Assembly (NCBI RefSeq): GCF_025821665.1
Contig: NZ_JACKSJ010000104.1
Location: 18,272-82,271 of the forward strand
Reading direction: 5' to 3'
Origin: [Mycobacterium] manitobense
Lineage (GTDB): Bacteria > Actinomycetota > Actinomycetes > Mycobacteriales > Mycobacteriaceae
DNA: 64,000 bases
Shown here: one piece after another, positions 1 to 7,959 of the stretch
Position numbering within the stretch: position 1 is the stretch's first letter
Layout: each line of letters starts with the position of its first letter
The notes under the pieces: model-generated
Databases searched by the model: none
Seen by the model: only the letters and a program-made list of their open reading frames with translations
What the model was told of the DNA's origin: nothing
Translations under genes and position numbers: made by a program

Positions 1-421
1 TCGTGATCGAGCCCGAACCGCTGCCGTCTGCGAATCGCTCCTCCGTCACCGCGGCGAGCTGCGCCGTCGTGAGCCGGTAGCGCCGGTGCAGGTTCACCAT
101 CGCGCGGGCGAGGGTGGGATGCGCGGCGACGACGTCGGCGATCTCCGCGACGTCGACTTCGACGCCGAGGTCGCGGTCCATCGTCAACTCTCGCAGTTCG
201 GCGACGAGCCGGGTGTCGTCCTGCGAGGCGAAGAAGGTCGCGTCGACACCGAAGACCTCGGTGATCCGCAGCAGCACGGCGACGGTCAGCGGGCGGACGT
301 CGTGCTCGATCTGGTTCAGGTAACTCGGCGAGATGTCGAGCTTCTGAGCCAGGGCGGCCTGGCTGTAGCCCCGTTCGCTGCGCAGCTGCCGCACGCGCGA
401 GCCGACGAAGGTCCTGGCCAT
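1..421 (-). CDS. ramB: RamB-type transcriptional regulator, 5' part only
   Basis: The gene reads leftward off the window edge, so only the first 140 codons are present. The start is the ATG at 421-419. The N-terminus (MARTFVGSRVRQLRSERGYS) is an XRE/Cro-type helix-turn-helix with the recognition segment ISPSYLNQIE at about residues 30-39. In mycobacteria and corynebacteria RamB controls glyoxylate-cycle and acetate genes, including isocitrate lyase, and itself. The aceA gene lies 1.2 kb away and a dyad sits just upstream of the start. The C-terminal part, which in the family carries a short-chain fatty-acyl regulator domain, lies outside the window. Confidence 0.88.
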   Translation of the reverse strand, partial: MARTFVGSRVRQLRSERGYSQAALAQKLDISPSYLNQIEHDVRPLTVAVLLRITEVFGVDATFFASQDDTRLVAELRELTMDRDLGVEVDVAEIADVVAAHPTLARAMVNLHRRYRLTTAQLAAVTEERFADGSGSGSIT

Positions 422-440
422 GCTGACCAGCGTAACAACG

Positions 441-468
441 TGCGAAGAAGCGCTTCGCAGCGTTCGCA
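441..468. promoter_or_regulatory. candidate RamB auto-operator
   Basis: TGCGAAG (441-447) is repeated inverted as CTTCGCA (453-459), and another TTCGCA follows at 463-468. The dyad lies 20 bases upstream of the ramB start in the divergent ramB/thioesterase gap. The same TTCGCA core occurs upstream of aceA at 1448-1453. RamB is known to bind its own and icl promoters; assigning this exact site is inference. Confidence 0.4.
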
Positions 469-537
469 CGGGAGCCGCTGTGGCAGGATCGGGGCGCCTG
501 GCATGATTCGGTTGGGCAACGATGTGGAAGGACGAAC

Positions 538-1359
538 GTGAGCGGCACGCAGGCAGCTGCCGGCGCCGGCCTGGCAAAGACGATGATGCCGGTGCCCGAC
601 CCGCACCCCGACGTGTTCGACACCGGCTGGCCCCTGCGCGTCGCCGACGTCGACCGCACCGGCCGCCTGAAATTCGACGCCGCGACCCGTCACATCCAGG
701 ACATCGGCTCCGACCACCTCCGCGAACTGGGCTTCGAGGAGACCCATCCGCTGTGGATCGTGCGCCGCACCATGATCGACCTGATCCGGCCCATCGAGTT
801 CCAGGACATGATGCGGCTGCGCCGCTGGTGTTCGGGCACGTCCAACCGGTGGTGCGAGATGCGGGTTCGCATCGACGGCCGCAAGGGCGGGCTGATGGAG
901 TCCGAGGCGTTCTGGATCAACATCAACCGCGAGACCCAGGGTCCGGCGCGCATCTCCGACGACTTCATCGCCGGACTGCGGCGCACCACCGACGTGAACC
1001 GGCTGCGCTGGAAGGCCTACCTCAGCGCGGGTGCCCGTGAGGACGCCGCTGAGATCCGCGAGTACCCGGTGCGCGTCTCGGACATCGACATCTTCGACCA
1101 CATGAACAACTCGGTGTACTGGTCAGTGGTCGAGGACTACCTGGGCAGCCACCCCGAACTGCTGCAGAAGCCGCTGCGCGCCACCATCGAGCACGACCTG
1201 CCGGTGGCCCTCGGCGACAAACTGGAGATCATCTCGCACGTGCACCCGCCCGGTTCGACCGACAAGTTCGGCGCCGAGCTGACGGATCGCACTGTTACAA
1301 CGCTCACATATGCGGTCGGCGACGAGACGAAAGCCGTCGCATCACTCTTCACGCTCTGA
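538..1359 (+). CDS. acyl-ACP thioesterase family protein (Rv0466 type)
   Basis: This 273-residue protein has the double-hotdog layout of FatA/FatB-like acyl-ACP thioesterases. The first hotdog spans about residues 18-145 (LRVADVDRTGRLKFDAATRH). The second begins near residue 170 with VSDIDIFDHMNNSVYWSVVE, holding the conserved D-x-x-x-H-M-N-N-x-x-Y motif. The predicted role is release of fatty acids from acyl-ACP in the cytosol. The GTG at 538 is preceded by GGAAGGA. It is divergent from ramB and upstream of aceA, as in M. tuberculosis. Substrate chain length cannot be read from the sequence. Confidence 0.85.
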   Translation: MSGTQAAAGAGLAKTMMPVPDPHPDVFDTGWPLRVADVDRTGRLKFDAATRHIQDIGSDHLRELGFEETHPLWIVRRTMIDLIRPIEFQDMMRLRRWCSGTSNRWCEMRVRIDGRKGGLMESEAFWININRETQGPARISDDFIAGLRRTTDVNRLRWKAYLSAGAREDAAEIREYPVRVSDIDIFDHMNNSVYWSVVEDYLGSHPELLQKPLRATIEHDLPVALGDKLEIISHVHPPGSTDKFGAELTDRTVTTLTYAVGDETKAVASLFTL

Positions 1360-1373
1360 TCATCCCGGTTTAA

Positions 1374-1417
1374 CAGTACGGGCGTACTGACCAGCGGAAA
1401 CGGGTTACTGATCAGTA
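1374..1417. promoter_or_regulatory. two palindromes upstream of aceA
   Basis: CAGTAC-GGGC-GTACTG (1374-1389) is a perfect 6-bp-arm dyad. TACTGATCAGTA (1406-1417) is a perfect 12-bp palindrome. The two share the TACTG core, which suggests twin sites for one regulator. They lie just after the thioesterase stop and 210 bases or more before aceA. No T tract follows, so a terminator role is less likely. The regulator is unknown. Confidence 0.35.
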
Positions 1418-1447
1418 GCTTCTGAACCGGTACAGCTGCGGGGTGTC

Positions 1448-1522
1448 TTCGCAATCTTCACAAGTTAGCCGGGGGTGTTGGCGAAACTTGGCAAGCGAAA
1501 CGGGTGGACCTGCAGTTATACC
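1448..1522 (+). promoter_or_regulatory. candidate aceA promoter with RamB-like boxes
   Basis: TTCGCA (1448-1453) and the direct repeat GCGAAAC (1481-1487 and 1495-1501) match in inverted or direct form the core of the ramB upstream dyad. A possible -10 hexamer TATACC lies at 1517-1522, with no good -35, as expected for a regulated promoter. The leader to the aceA start would be about 98 bases. RamB control of icl is known in M. tuberculosis; the positions are inference. Confidence 0.35.
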
Positions 1523-1626
1523 TTGAGGCATCCTCGTAGGAGCACAGCCGCGAAGTCGTTCGAGTGTTAGCAAGCCGGGAAAGTCGGCCACACCGCAGCG
1601 ATTCAGTACCCACGAAGGAGCAGTCG

Positions 1627-2913
1627 ATGTCGACCGTTGGCACCCCGAAATCGCCCGAACAGATCAAGCAGGACTGGGACACCAACCCCCGGTGGAAGGG
1701 CATCACCCGCGAGTACAGCGCCGAGGACGTCGTCGCGCTGCAGGGCAGTGTCGTCGAAGAGAACACCCTCGCCCGCCGCGGCGCCGAGGTGCTGTGGAGC
1801 CAGCTGCACGACCTCGAGTACGTCAACGCCCTCGGCGCCCTGACCGGCAACATGGCCGTCCAGCAGGTTCGCGCCGGGCTGAAGGCCATCTACCTCTCGG
1901 GGTGGCAGGTCGCCGGTGACGCCAACCTGTCCGGCCACACCTACCCCGACCAGAGCCTCTACCCGGCCAACTCGGTGCCGCAGGTGGTCCGTCGCATCAA
2001 CAACGCGCTGATGCGCGCCGACCAGATCGCCAAGGTCGAGGGCGACACCTCGATCGAGAACTGGCTGGCCCCGATCGTCGCCGACGGCGAGGCCGGCTTC
2101 GGTGGCGCACTGAACGTCTACGAGCTGCAGAAGGCCATGATCGCCGCCGGTGTCGCCGGTTCGCACTGGGAAGACCAGCTGGCGTCGGAGAAGAAGTGCG
2201 GCCACCTCGGTGGCAAGGTGCTGATCCCCACCCAGCAGCACATCCGCACCCTGACGTCGGCCCGCCTGGCCGCCGACGTGGCCGACGTGCCGACCCTGGT
2301 CATCGCCCGCACCGACGCCGAGGCGGCCACGCTGATCACCTCCGACGTCGACGAGCGCGATCAGCCGTTCATCACCGGTGAGCGCACCAAGGAAGGCTTC
2401 TACCGGGTCAAGAACGGCCTGGAGCCCTGTATCGCCCGCGCCAAGGCCTACGCCCCGTACTCCGACCTGATCTGGATGGAGACCGGCACGCCGGACCTCG
2501 AGCTGGCCCGCAAGTTCGCTGAGGGCGTCAAGTCGGAGTTCCCCGACCAGATGCTGTCGTACAACTGCTCGCCGTCGTTCAACTGGAAGAAGCACCTCGA
2601 CGACTCGACCATCGCGAAGTTCCAGAAGGAGCTCGGCGCGATGGGCTTCAAGTTCCAGTTCATCACCCTCGCGGGCTTCCACGCCCTGAACTACTCGATG
2701 TTCGATCTGGCCTACGGCTACGCCCGCAACCAGATGAGCGCGTACGTCGAGCTGCAGGAGCGCGAGTTCGCCGCCGAGGAGCGGGGCTACACCGCGACGA
2801 AGCACCAGCGCGAGGTCGGCGCCGGCTACTTCGACCGGATCGCCACCACCGTGGACCCGACCAGCTCGACCACGGCGCTGACCGGCTCGACCGAAGAGGG
2901 TCAGTTCCACTAG
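1627..2913 (+). CDS. aceA: isocitrate lyase
   Basis: The enzyme cleaves isocitrate to glyoxylate and succinate, the first step of the glyoxylate shunt, for growth on fatty acids or acetate. The 428 residues match the ICL1 size class. The catalytic loop KKCGHLGGK with its active-site Cys lies near residue 190, and the downstream [16 protein letters not shown] segment is typical. I chose the ATG at 1627 because AAGGAG (1615-1620) precedes it, although the frame is open further upstream. It sits beside ramB and fadB2, so the locus is a fatty-acid-use module. Confidence 0.97.
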   Translation: MSTVGTPKSPEQIKQDWDTNPRWKGITREYSAEDVVALQGSVVEENTLARRGAEVLWSQLHDLEYVNALGALTGNMAVQQVRAGLKAIYLSGWQVAGDANLSGHTYPDQSLYPANSVPQVVRRINNALMRADQIAKVEGDTSIENWLAPIVADGEAGFGGALNVYELQKAMIAAGVAGSHWEDQLASEKKCGHLGGKVLIPTQQHIRTLTSARLAADVADVPTLVIARTDAEAATLITSDVDERDQPFITGERTKEGFYRVKNGLEPCIARAKAYAPYSDLIWMETGTPDLELARKFAEGVKSEFPDQMLSYNCSPSFNWKKHLDDSTIAKFQKELGAMGFKFQFITLAGFHALNYSMFDLAYGYARNQMSAYVELQEREFAAEERGYTATKHQREVGAGYFDRIATTVDPTSSTTALTGSTEEGQFH

Positions 2914-2931
2914 AAGTCAGTTGATAGCGTC

Positions 2932-2961
2932 AGGCCCCGTCCGTGTTCTCGGGCGGGGCCT
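2932..2961 (+). terminator. hairpin after aceA, probable intrinsic terminator
   Basis: AGGCCCCGTCCG (2932-2943) pairs with CGGGCGGGGCCT (2950-2961). This gives a 12-bp GC-rich stem with one G-U pair and a 6-base loop. There is no U tract, which is common for mycobacterial terminators. It lies between the aceA stop and the fadB2 ribosome binding site, so it may only partly separate the two genes. Confidence 0.55.
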
Positions 2962-2983
2962 GTCGCTGTATCGGAGGAGATCA

Positions 2984-3838
2984 ATGAGCATCGAGCGGGT
3001 AGGCGTCGTCGGCGCCGGACAGATGGGCGCTGGCATTGCCGAGGTGTCGTTGCGCGCGGGTGTGGACGTCCGCATCTACGAGCCCACCGAGGCGCTTGCC
3101 GAGGCGGGCCGCGGCCGCATCGTCTCGTCGCTGGAGCGCGGTGTCAGCAAGGGCAAGCTGACCGAGGCCGAACGCGACGAGGCGCTCGCGCGGTTGAGCG
3201 TCGCCACCGACATCGCCGACCTGGCGGACCGCCAGCTGGTGGTCGAGGCCATCGTCGAGGATGCGGCCGTCAAGGCGAAGGTCTTCGCGCAGCTCGACGA
3301 GGCCATCACCGATCCCGATGCCGTGCTGGCGTCGAACACGTCCAGCATCCCGATCATGAAGATCGCCGCGGCCACCAAGAACCCCAGCCGCGTGCTGGGC
3401 CTGCACTTCTTCAACCCGGTGCCGGTGCTGCCGCTGGTCGAACTGGTGCCGACGCTGGTCACGAACGACGAGGCGCTGGCGCGCGTCGAGCAGTTCGCGG
3501 GTGAGACGCTCGGTAAGAAGGTGGTGCGCTGCACCGACCGGTCGGGCTTCGTCGTCAACGCACTGCTGGTGCCCTACCTGCTGTCGGCGATCCGGATGGC
3601 CGAGGCCGGCGTCGCCACCGTCGAGGACATCGACACCGCCGTGGTCGCCGGGCTGTCGCACCCGATGGGGCCGCTGAAGCTGTCGGACCTGGTCGGGCTG
3701 GACACGCTCAAGCTCATCGCGGACTCGATGTTCGAGGAGTTCAAGGAGCCGCTCTACGGGCCGCCGCCGCTGCTGCAGCGGATGGTCGAGGCCGGCCAGC
3801 TGGGCAAGAAGTCGGGCAAGGGCTTCTACACGTACTGA
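2984..3838 (+). CDS. fadB2: 3-hydroxybutyryl-CoA dehydrogenase
   Basis: This NAD(P)-dependent dehydrogenase interconverts 3-hydroxybutyryl-CoA and acetoacetyl-CoA. It has 284 residues, the size of stand-alone HBDH enzymes. The Rossmann motif VGAGQMGAGIAE is at residues 8-19. The signature HFFNPVPVLPLVELV near residue 140 holds the catalytic His. The C-terminal helical domain starts with GFVVNALLVPYL. The ATG at 2984 is set by GGAGGA nine bases upstream. It follows aceA in the same direction, consistent with beta-oxidation feeding the glyoxylate shunt. Confidence 0.95.
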   Translation: MSIERVGVVGAGQMGAGIAEVSLRAGVDVRIYEPTEALAEAGRGRIVSSLERGVSKGKLTEAERDEALARLSVATDIADLADRQLVVEAIVEDAAVKAKVFAQLDEAITDPDAVLASNTSSIPIMKIAAATKNPSRVLGLHFFNPVPVLPLVELVPTLVTNDEALARVEQFAGETLGKKVVRCTDRSGFVVNALLVPYLLSAIRMAEAGVATVEDIDTAVVAGLSHPMGPLKLSDLVGLDTLKLIADSMFEEFKEPLYGPPPLLQRMVEAGQLGKKSGKGFYTY

Positions 3839-3845
3839 GTTCTTC

Positions 3846-3903
3846 GCGAGTGCACGGATGTTGTACGCAAACGCCGAGTGACCCCGTCAACAAGCGTGCT
3901 CTC
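3846..3903. repeat. 58-bp repeat, left copy
   Basis: It starts GCGAGTGCACGG and ends GCGTGCTCTC. It matches the right copy except at position 13, in a 7-base central segment and at one base near the end. The stop codon of the DUF559 gene (3887-3889) falls in the central variable part. Confidence 0.8.
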
Positions 3904-4729
3904 GCGCGCGCAATGCGGCGCGGACTCGTTGCACCACGCTCGCCGGTCGCTGGTTGAGCTGTCGAGCACTGACCCGGACGATCAGCCAGCCGCGCGAGGC
4001 GAGGAACTCCAGGCGCTCGATGTCGCGGGCATGCTCGTCGGGATCGGTCCAGTGCTGCTTGCCGTCATACTCGACGCCCACTTTCGCGGCGCGCCAGCCC
4101 ATGTCGATACGCCTGCTGCCCTCTCTGATCTGGGTGGCGGGCCGAGGGAGGCCGGAACGAACGAGCAGGAGTCGTAGACGGGTCTCCTGCGGGGACTCGG
4201 CGCCGCCGTCGGCCACGTCCATCACCTCACGAAGGCGTCGTGCACCTCGCGCTCCCGGGTATCTGCGCGCGACGGCTGTGACGTCCGCGACGCTGGCACC
4301 GGAGGCGTTCAGCAGTGCGTCCACCCGGATGACGCCCTGCTCGTGGGGGAGGCGTCTGGCGAGGTCGTAGGCGGTGCGTGCGGGCGTCGTGCACCGCATG
4401 CCGTATCGGAGGCACACCTCATCGTCGCGGATCACGTCCGAGTGCACGAGAATCCCCCGCGCGCCGGGCCGCCTGGAGTGGGCCAGCTCCACGGGTGCGT
4501 CCGCGTCGATCCAGCGACTGCCGAGGGCAACGGCCGCTGAATGGCCGACGAGCGTTGCCTTCCGCCCGGACCACAGCCAGGCGGCACGGGCACGGTCCAG
4601 CGCGCTCAGTTCCGTGTCGACCCGCACATAGACGTTGCGATGCACCTTCCGGTAACTGCGCATGAGATCGCGGCGGGTCAAACCACCGTCGGCCAGCGCC
4701 TCGGTCGCGACGATGAGACGAGGATGCAT
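3887..4729 (-). CDS. DUF559 / Vsr-like endonuclease-domain protein
   Basis: This 280-residue protein has an N-terminal winged-helix part (GLTRRDLMRSYRKVHRNVYV) like the AbiEi-type regulators. Its C-terminal DUF559 domain resembles very-short-patch-repair nucleases. Visible nuclease-fold features are the acidic residue in RRIDMGW, the VEYDGKQHW segment near residue 220, and the final strand WLIVRVSARQLNQRP. These are common hypothetical proteins in mycobacteria and no activity is assigned here. The ATG at 4729 follows GAAGGT; a longer GTG start at 4852 would lie inside the right repeat and is less likely. Confidence 0.75.
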   Translation of the reverse strand: MHPRLIVATEALADGGLTRRDLMRSYRKVHRNVYVRVDTELSALDRARAAWLWSGRKATLVGHSAAVALGSRWIDADAPVELAHSRRPGARGILVHSDVIRDDEVCLRYGMRCTTPARTAYDLARRLPHEQGVIRVDALLNASGASVADVTAVARRYPGARGARRLREVMDVADGGAESPQETRLRLLLVRSGLPRPATQIREGSRRIDMGWRAAKVGVEYDGKQHWTDPDEHARDIERLEFLASRGWLIVRVSARQLNQRPASVVQRVRAALRAREHAC

Positions 4730-4796
4730 ACCTTCATCGTCTGGCCCGTCGCCCACCACTTCGCGCGGCAATCGTGGCGGCTGTGGATAACCGGAA

Positions 4797-4854
4797 GCGA
4801 GTGCACGGTTGTTGTACGCAAACGCCGAGTGAGGGTGCGAACAAGCGTGCACTC
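4797..4854. repeat. 58-bp repeat, right copy, with perfect terminal inverted repeats
   Basis: It begins GCGAGTGCACG and ends CGTGCACTC, so GAGTGCACG (4799-4807) and CGTGCACTC (4846-4854) form 9-bp terminal inverted repeats, extendable with mismatches through TTGTT. It is a direct repeat of 3846-3903. The preferred start of the DUF559 gene lies 68 bases to the left. Confidence 0.8.
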
Positions 4855-4872
4855 AGCGAAGAGCGCGGCCCT

Positions 4873-5742
4873 CTAGGCCTCGGCGAGGCGGCGCTTCTCC
4901 GCCTCGACATCGAAATCGGCAGGGGGCCACGACAAGTCGAGGCCCTCGAGCGCTTCGATGAGCAGTTCGGTGACCGCGAGGCGGCTGTACCACTTGTGGT
5001 CGGAGGGCACGATGTGCCACGGCGCGATGTCGGTCGACGTGCGGTCGAGCATCGCCTGGTAGGCGTCCACGTACTTCGGCCACAGCAGGCGCTCGTCGAT
5101 GTCGGCGGGGTTGTACTTCCAATACTTGTCCGGCCGCGCGAGACGCTTCTCCAGCCTCTTCTTCTGCTCGTCGAGTGAGACGAACATCGCGACCTTCACC
5201 AGAGTCACTCCGCCGTCGACGAGTTCGCGCTCGAAAGCGTTGATCTCGTCGTAGCGCGTGGCCCACACGTTCGGCGGGACGAGATCGTGCACCCGCACGA
5301 TCAGCACGTCCTCGTAGTGCGACCGGTCGAACACGCCGATGTGCCCCGCGGGCGGCAGCGCCTTGCGGATGCGCCACAGGTAGTGGTGGGCCAGCTCCTC
5401 CTCCGTCGGCTTGCCGAAGCTGGTGTACCGCACGCCCTGCGGATTCGCGGCGCCGACAACGTGTTTGACGATCCCGCCCTTGCCCGCGGTGTCCATGCCC
5501 TGCAGCACCAGCAGCACCGAGCGGGTGTCGCCCCCACCCTTGCTGCCGGCATAGAACCTCTCCTGCAGGTCGGCCAGCAGCTCGTTGCGTTCCCACTGCA
5601 GGGCTTTCGCGTCGTCCTTGGACCCCCCGAAACCGGGCGTCGCGTCGGTGTCGATGTCGGCGACCTTGGAGCCGGGACGGAATGCCAGCATTTCTCCGGG
5701 TTCGTGCGTCCACTCGTCGGGCAGCTCGGCTTCGGCGGTCAT
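4873..5742 (-). CDS. ppk2: polyphosphate kinase 2
   Basis: A class I PPK2 that transfers phosphate between polyphosphate and nucleoside diphosphates in the cytosol. It has 289 residues, the usual size. The Walker A loop LQGMDTAGKGG lies near residue 80, the Walker B region FDRSHYEDVL near 140, and the lid RLARPDKYWKYNPADID near 205. The ATG at 5742 overlaps the stop of the upstream TetR gene (ATGA), so the two are translationally coupled. In M. tuberculosis ppk2 lies elsewhere, so this linkage is lineage-specific. The frame is open upstream, but only this start fits the family N-terminus. Confidence 0.95.
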   Translation of the reverse strand: MTAEAELPDEWTHEPGEMLAFRPGSKVADIDTDATPGFGGSKDDAKALQWERNELLADLQERFYAGSKGGGDTRSVLLVLQGMDTAGKGGIVKHVVGAANPQGVRYTSFGKPTEEELAHHYLWRIRKALPPAGHIGVFDRSHYEDVLIVRVHDLVPPNVWATRYDEINAFERELVDGGVTLVKVAMFVSLDEQKKRLEKRLARPDKYWKYNPADIDERLLWPKYVDAYQAMLDRTSTDIAPWHIVPSDHKWYSRLAVTELLIEALEGLDLSWPPADFDVEAEKRRLAEA

Positions 5743-6437
5743 CGGCTGGTGGGCAGGATCGGCGAAGGGTGTGCCTGCCTGCGGAACACCTCGAGTGAGC
5801 CGCCGACCTCGACGATTCCGCAGAGTGCGTTCCAGGAGAGCATGGTCAGGTAGTCGATGAGTTCGTCGGACGTCATGCGCGGGTGCGACATCCACGAGTG
5901 GGTGGCCAATTGGACGCCGCCGACGGTGTGGAATGCCCACGGCTCGACACCGCTGGTGTCCATCCCGACCTCGGCCATCCGGCGGCGCAGCATCACCGCG
6001 AGCATCCGGGCGATGATCTGCTCGGAGTTCGCGACCGCCTGGTTTTTGCTGGCCGAGTTGTTGGCCATCACGAACCGGTACGGCTCCGGCTCGTTGGCCA
6101 CCGTCTCGACGTACACCCGGATGATCTCCCGGGTGAGGTCGAAGCCGTCCATGTTCGACGTCAGCGCGGCCGCCATGTTCGGGATCAGCGTGGTCTGGGC
6201 GAATCGCATCATCACCGCGGTGGTGAGGTCGTTCTTGTCGACGAAGTAGCGGTACAGCACCGTCTTGGACACCCCGATCTCAGCGGCGATCTCGTCCATG
6301 CTGACGTTGCTTCCACGTCGGCGGATCGCCTCGAGGGTGCCGTCCACGAGTTCGTTGCGCCGGTCGACCTTGTGCTGATGCCAGCGCCGTTTGCGTCCAT
6401 CGGTCTTGACCGCCACCGGCGGGGTCTGCTGTGCCAC
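5739..6437 (-). CDS. madR: TetR-family regulator, MadR (Rv0472c) type
   Basis: This 232-residue protein has a TetR helix-turn-helix (MDEIAAEIGVSKTVLYRYF) at about residues 38-60 and a helical ligand domain. Its place beside the DUF445 gene is that of Rv0472c, reported as an acyl-CoA-responsive repressor of fatty-acyl desaturase genes used in mycolic acid synthesis. The GTG at 6437 is chosen because the HTH begins soon after, and a dyad that may be its own operator lies just upstream. Its stop overlaps the ppk2 start. Orthology rests on synteny and domain match. Confidence 0.85.
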   Translation of the reverse strand: MAQQTPPVAVKTDGRKRRWHQHKVDRRNELVDGTLEAIRRRGSNVSMDEIAAEIGVSKTVLYRYFVDKNDLTTAVMMRFAQTTLIPNMAAALTSNMDGFDLTREIIRVYVETVANEPEPYRFVMANNSASKNQAVANSEQIIARMLAVMLRRRMAEVGMDTSGVEPWAFHTVGGVQLATHSWMSHPRMTSDELIDYLTMLSWNALCGIVEVGGSLEVFRRQAHPSPILPTSR

Positions 6438-6443
6438 TATCCC

Positions 6444-6477
6444 CGTAGTCCATTCCGTAGTCCCTCTCGATACTACG
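6444..6477. promoter_or_regulatory. candidate MadR auto-operator
   Basis: CGTAGTC occurs at 6444-6450 and 6456-6462. CGTAGT (6456-6461) is mirrored by ACTACG (6472-6477). The cluster starts 7 bases upstream of the madR GTG in the divergent madR/DUF445 gap, a usual place for TetR self-control. The binding protein is inferred. Confidence 0.4.
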
Positions 6478-6521
6478 ACCCGCCGTCGGGGATCGGCGCG
6501 GTCAGACGGGTACATGGCGGC

Positions 6522-7865
6522 ATGGCCCATGATGGATTGGTGGCACACAGAGCAGACGTCGAACCGGCACCGGTGGCACAGAAGGCGAGTTTCGCCGAGG
6601 CGCTTGCCGGCGCGGACTCCGCCGCCGACGCCGAACGGCGCCGCGCGCTGCGCCGGATGAAGGCGGTCGCGCTCGGATTCCTGCTCGGGGCCACCGTCGT
6701 GTTCCTGGTGTGCACGTGGGCGCAGTCCCACGGTGCGCCGGGGTGGGTGGGCTATGTGCGGGCCGCCGCGGAGGCCGGCATGGTCGGCGCGCTGGCCGAC
6801 TGGTTCGCCGTCACCGCCCTGTTCAAGCACCCGCTGGGCATCCCGATCCCGCACACCGCGATCATCAAGCGCAAGAAGGACCAGCTCGGCGAGGGCCTCG
6901 GCATGTTCGTCCGGGAGAACTTCCTGTCGCCGGAGAACGTCGAGACCAAGCTGCGCTCCGCCGACGTGGCCAGCCGCACCGGCAAGTGGCTCGCCGAACC
7001 CGTCAACGCCGCCCGCGTCGCCGCGGAGGTGTCGACGGTGCTGCGGGTGCTGGTGGAGATGCTGCGCGACGAGGACGTCCAGCAGGTGCTGGACAAGATG
7101 ATCGTCAAGCGCGTCGCCGAGCCGCAGTGGGGGCCGCCGGTGGGCCGGGTGCTCAACGAGCTGCTCGAGGCGGGGCGGCAGGAGGCGCTGATCCAGCTGC
7201 TGGCCGACCGCGCGTTCCAGTGGTCGCTCAACGCGGGCGAGATCATCGAGCGCGTCATCGAGCGCGATTCGCCGCAGTGGTCACCGCGTTGGGTCGACCA
7301 CCTGGTGGGCGACCGGATCCACCGCGAGCTGATGGACTTCACCGACAAGGTCCGCCGCAATCCCGACCACGAGCTGCGGCGCTCGGCGACCAAGTTCCTG
7401 TTCGAGTTCGCAAACGACCTGCAGCACGACGCGGCGACGATCCAGCGCGCGGAGAACGTCAAAGAGCAGATCATGGCCCGCGACGAGGTGACGCGGGCGG
7501 CCGAGACCGCGTGGACGGCGGCCAAGCGGATCATCCTCGAGTCGGTGGACGACCCGTCGTCGACGTTGCGGGGTCGCATCGCGGACTCGGTGATCCGCAT
7601 CGGCGAGTCGTTGCGCGACGACGTCGATCTGCGCCGCAAGGTCGACAACTGGATCGTGCGGGGCGCGCAACACCTGGTGGCCGAATACGGGGCGGAGATC
7701 ACCACGATCATCACCGACACCATCGAGCGGTGGGACGCCGAGGAGGCCAGCGATCGGATCGAACTGCACGTCGGCCGCGACCTGCAATTCATCCGTATCA
7801 ACGGCACGGTGGTGGGCTCGCTGGCGGGCCTCGTCATCTACTCGATAGCCCAGCTACTCTTCTGA
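6522..7865 (+). CDS. DUF445 membrane protein (Rv0473 type)
   Basis: This 447-residue DUF445 (YjiN-like) protein has one N-terminal membrane segment (VALGFLLGATVVFLV, about residues 48-63) and a possible hairpin near GMVGALADWFAVTALF. A long cytosolic helical region follows, then a C-terminal membrane segment (VVGSLAGLVIYSIAQLLF). The GLADWFAVTALFKHPLGIPIPHTAII-like signature typical of the family is present from about residue 84. Function is unknown. The ATG at 6522 is preferred over the longer open frame. It is divergent from madR, as in M. tuberculosis. Confidence 0.85.
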   Translation: MAHDGLVAHRADVEPAPVAQKASFAEALAGADSAADAERRRALRRMKAVALGFLLGATVVFLVCTWAQSHGAPGWVGYVRAAAEAGMVGALADWFAVTALFKHPLGIPIPHTAIIKRKKDQLGEGLGMFVRENFLSPENVETKLRSADVASRTGKWLAEPVNAARVAAEVSTVLRVLVEMLRDEDVQQVLDKMIVKRVAEPQWGPPVGRVLNELLEAGRQEALIQLLADRAFQWSLNAGEIIERVIERDSPQWSPRWVDHLVGDRIHRELMDFTDKVRRNPDHELRRSATKFLFEFANDLQHDAATIQRAENVKEQIMARDEVTRAAETAWTAAKRIILESVDDPSSTLRGRIADSVIRIGESLRDDVDLRRKVDNWIVRGAQHLVAEYGAEITTIITDTIERWDAEEASDRIELHVGRDLQFIRINGTVVGSLAGLVIYSIAQLLF

Positions 7866-7877
7866 CCTGCGCTAGCT

Positions 7878-7899
7878 AGTGCTTGCAAAAGTTAGCACT
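7878..7899. promoter_or_regulatory. dyad upstream of XRE regulator
   Basis: AGTGCT (7878-7883) and AGCACT (7894-7899) are separated by 10 bases. The dyad lies 60 bases before the XRE start, after the DUF445 stop. It may be an autoregulatory site for the downstream XRE protein; this is inference. Confidence 0.35.
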
Positions 7900-7959
7900 C
7901 CGTCGTACGGTTGATTCCGACACCAATCGGATACCCGACGCACGGAGGGGGCTGAGACC

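Larger units (their letters stand above)
3846..4854 (-). mobile_element. repeat-framed DUF559 gene unit, probable small mobile element
   Basis: The DUF559 gene is bracketed by two 58-bp direct repeats (3846-3903 and 4797-4854) with about 50 matching positions. The gene's last five codons and its stop lie inside the left repeat. Gene and repeats therefore look like one unit. It occupies the place held by mycolic-acid methyltransferase genes in M. tuberculosis. Whether it moves, and by what enzyme, is not shown by the sequence; no transposase is present. Confidence 0.5.

Noticed and set aside
1603..2910. Long minus-strand open frame opposite aceA
   Set aside because: Shadow of a GC-rich gene; its translation is low-complexity, rich in Gly, Val, Asp and Arg, with no domain.
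4782..4790. TGTGGATAA, a DnaA-box-like 9-mer beside the repeat, and TGTGGACAA at 32763-32771
   Set aside because: Single boxes, far apart, without an AT-rich region or clustering; about the number expected by chance in 64 kb.
7878..7900. CIRCE (HrcA) element, because of TTAGCACTC
   Set aside because: Spacing and outer arms differ from TTAGCACTC-N9-GAGTGCTAA, and no heat-shock gene is downstream; kept only as a dyad.
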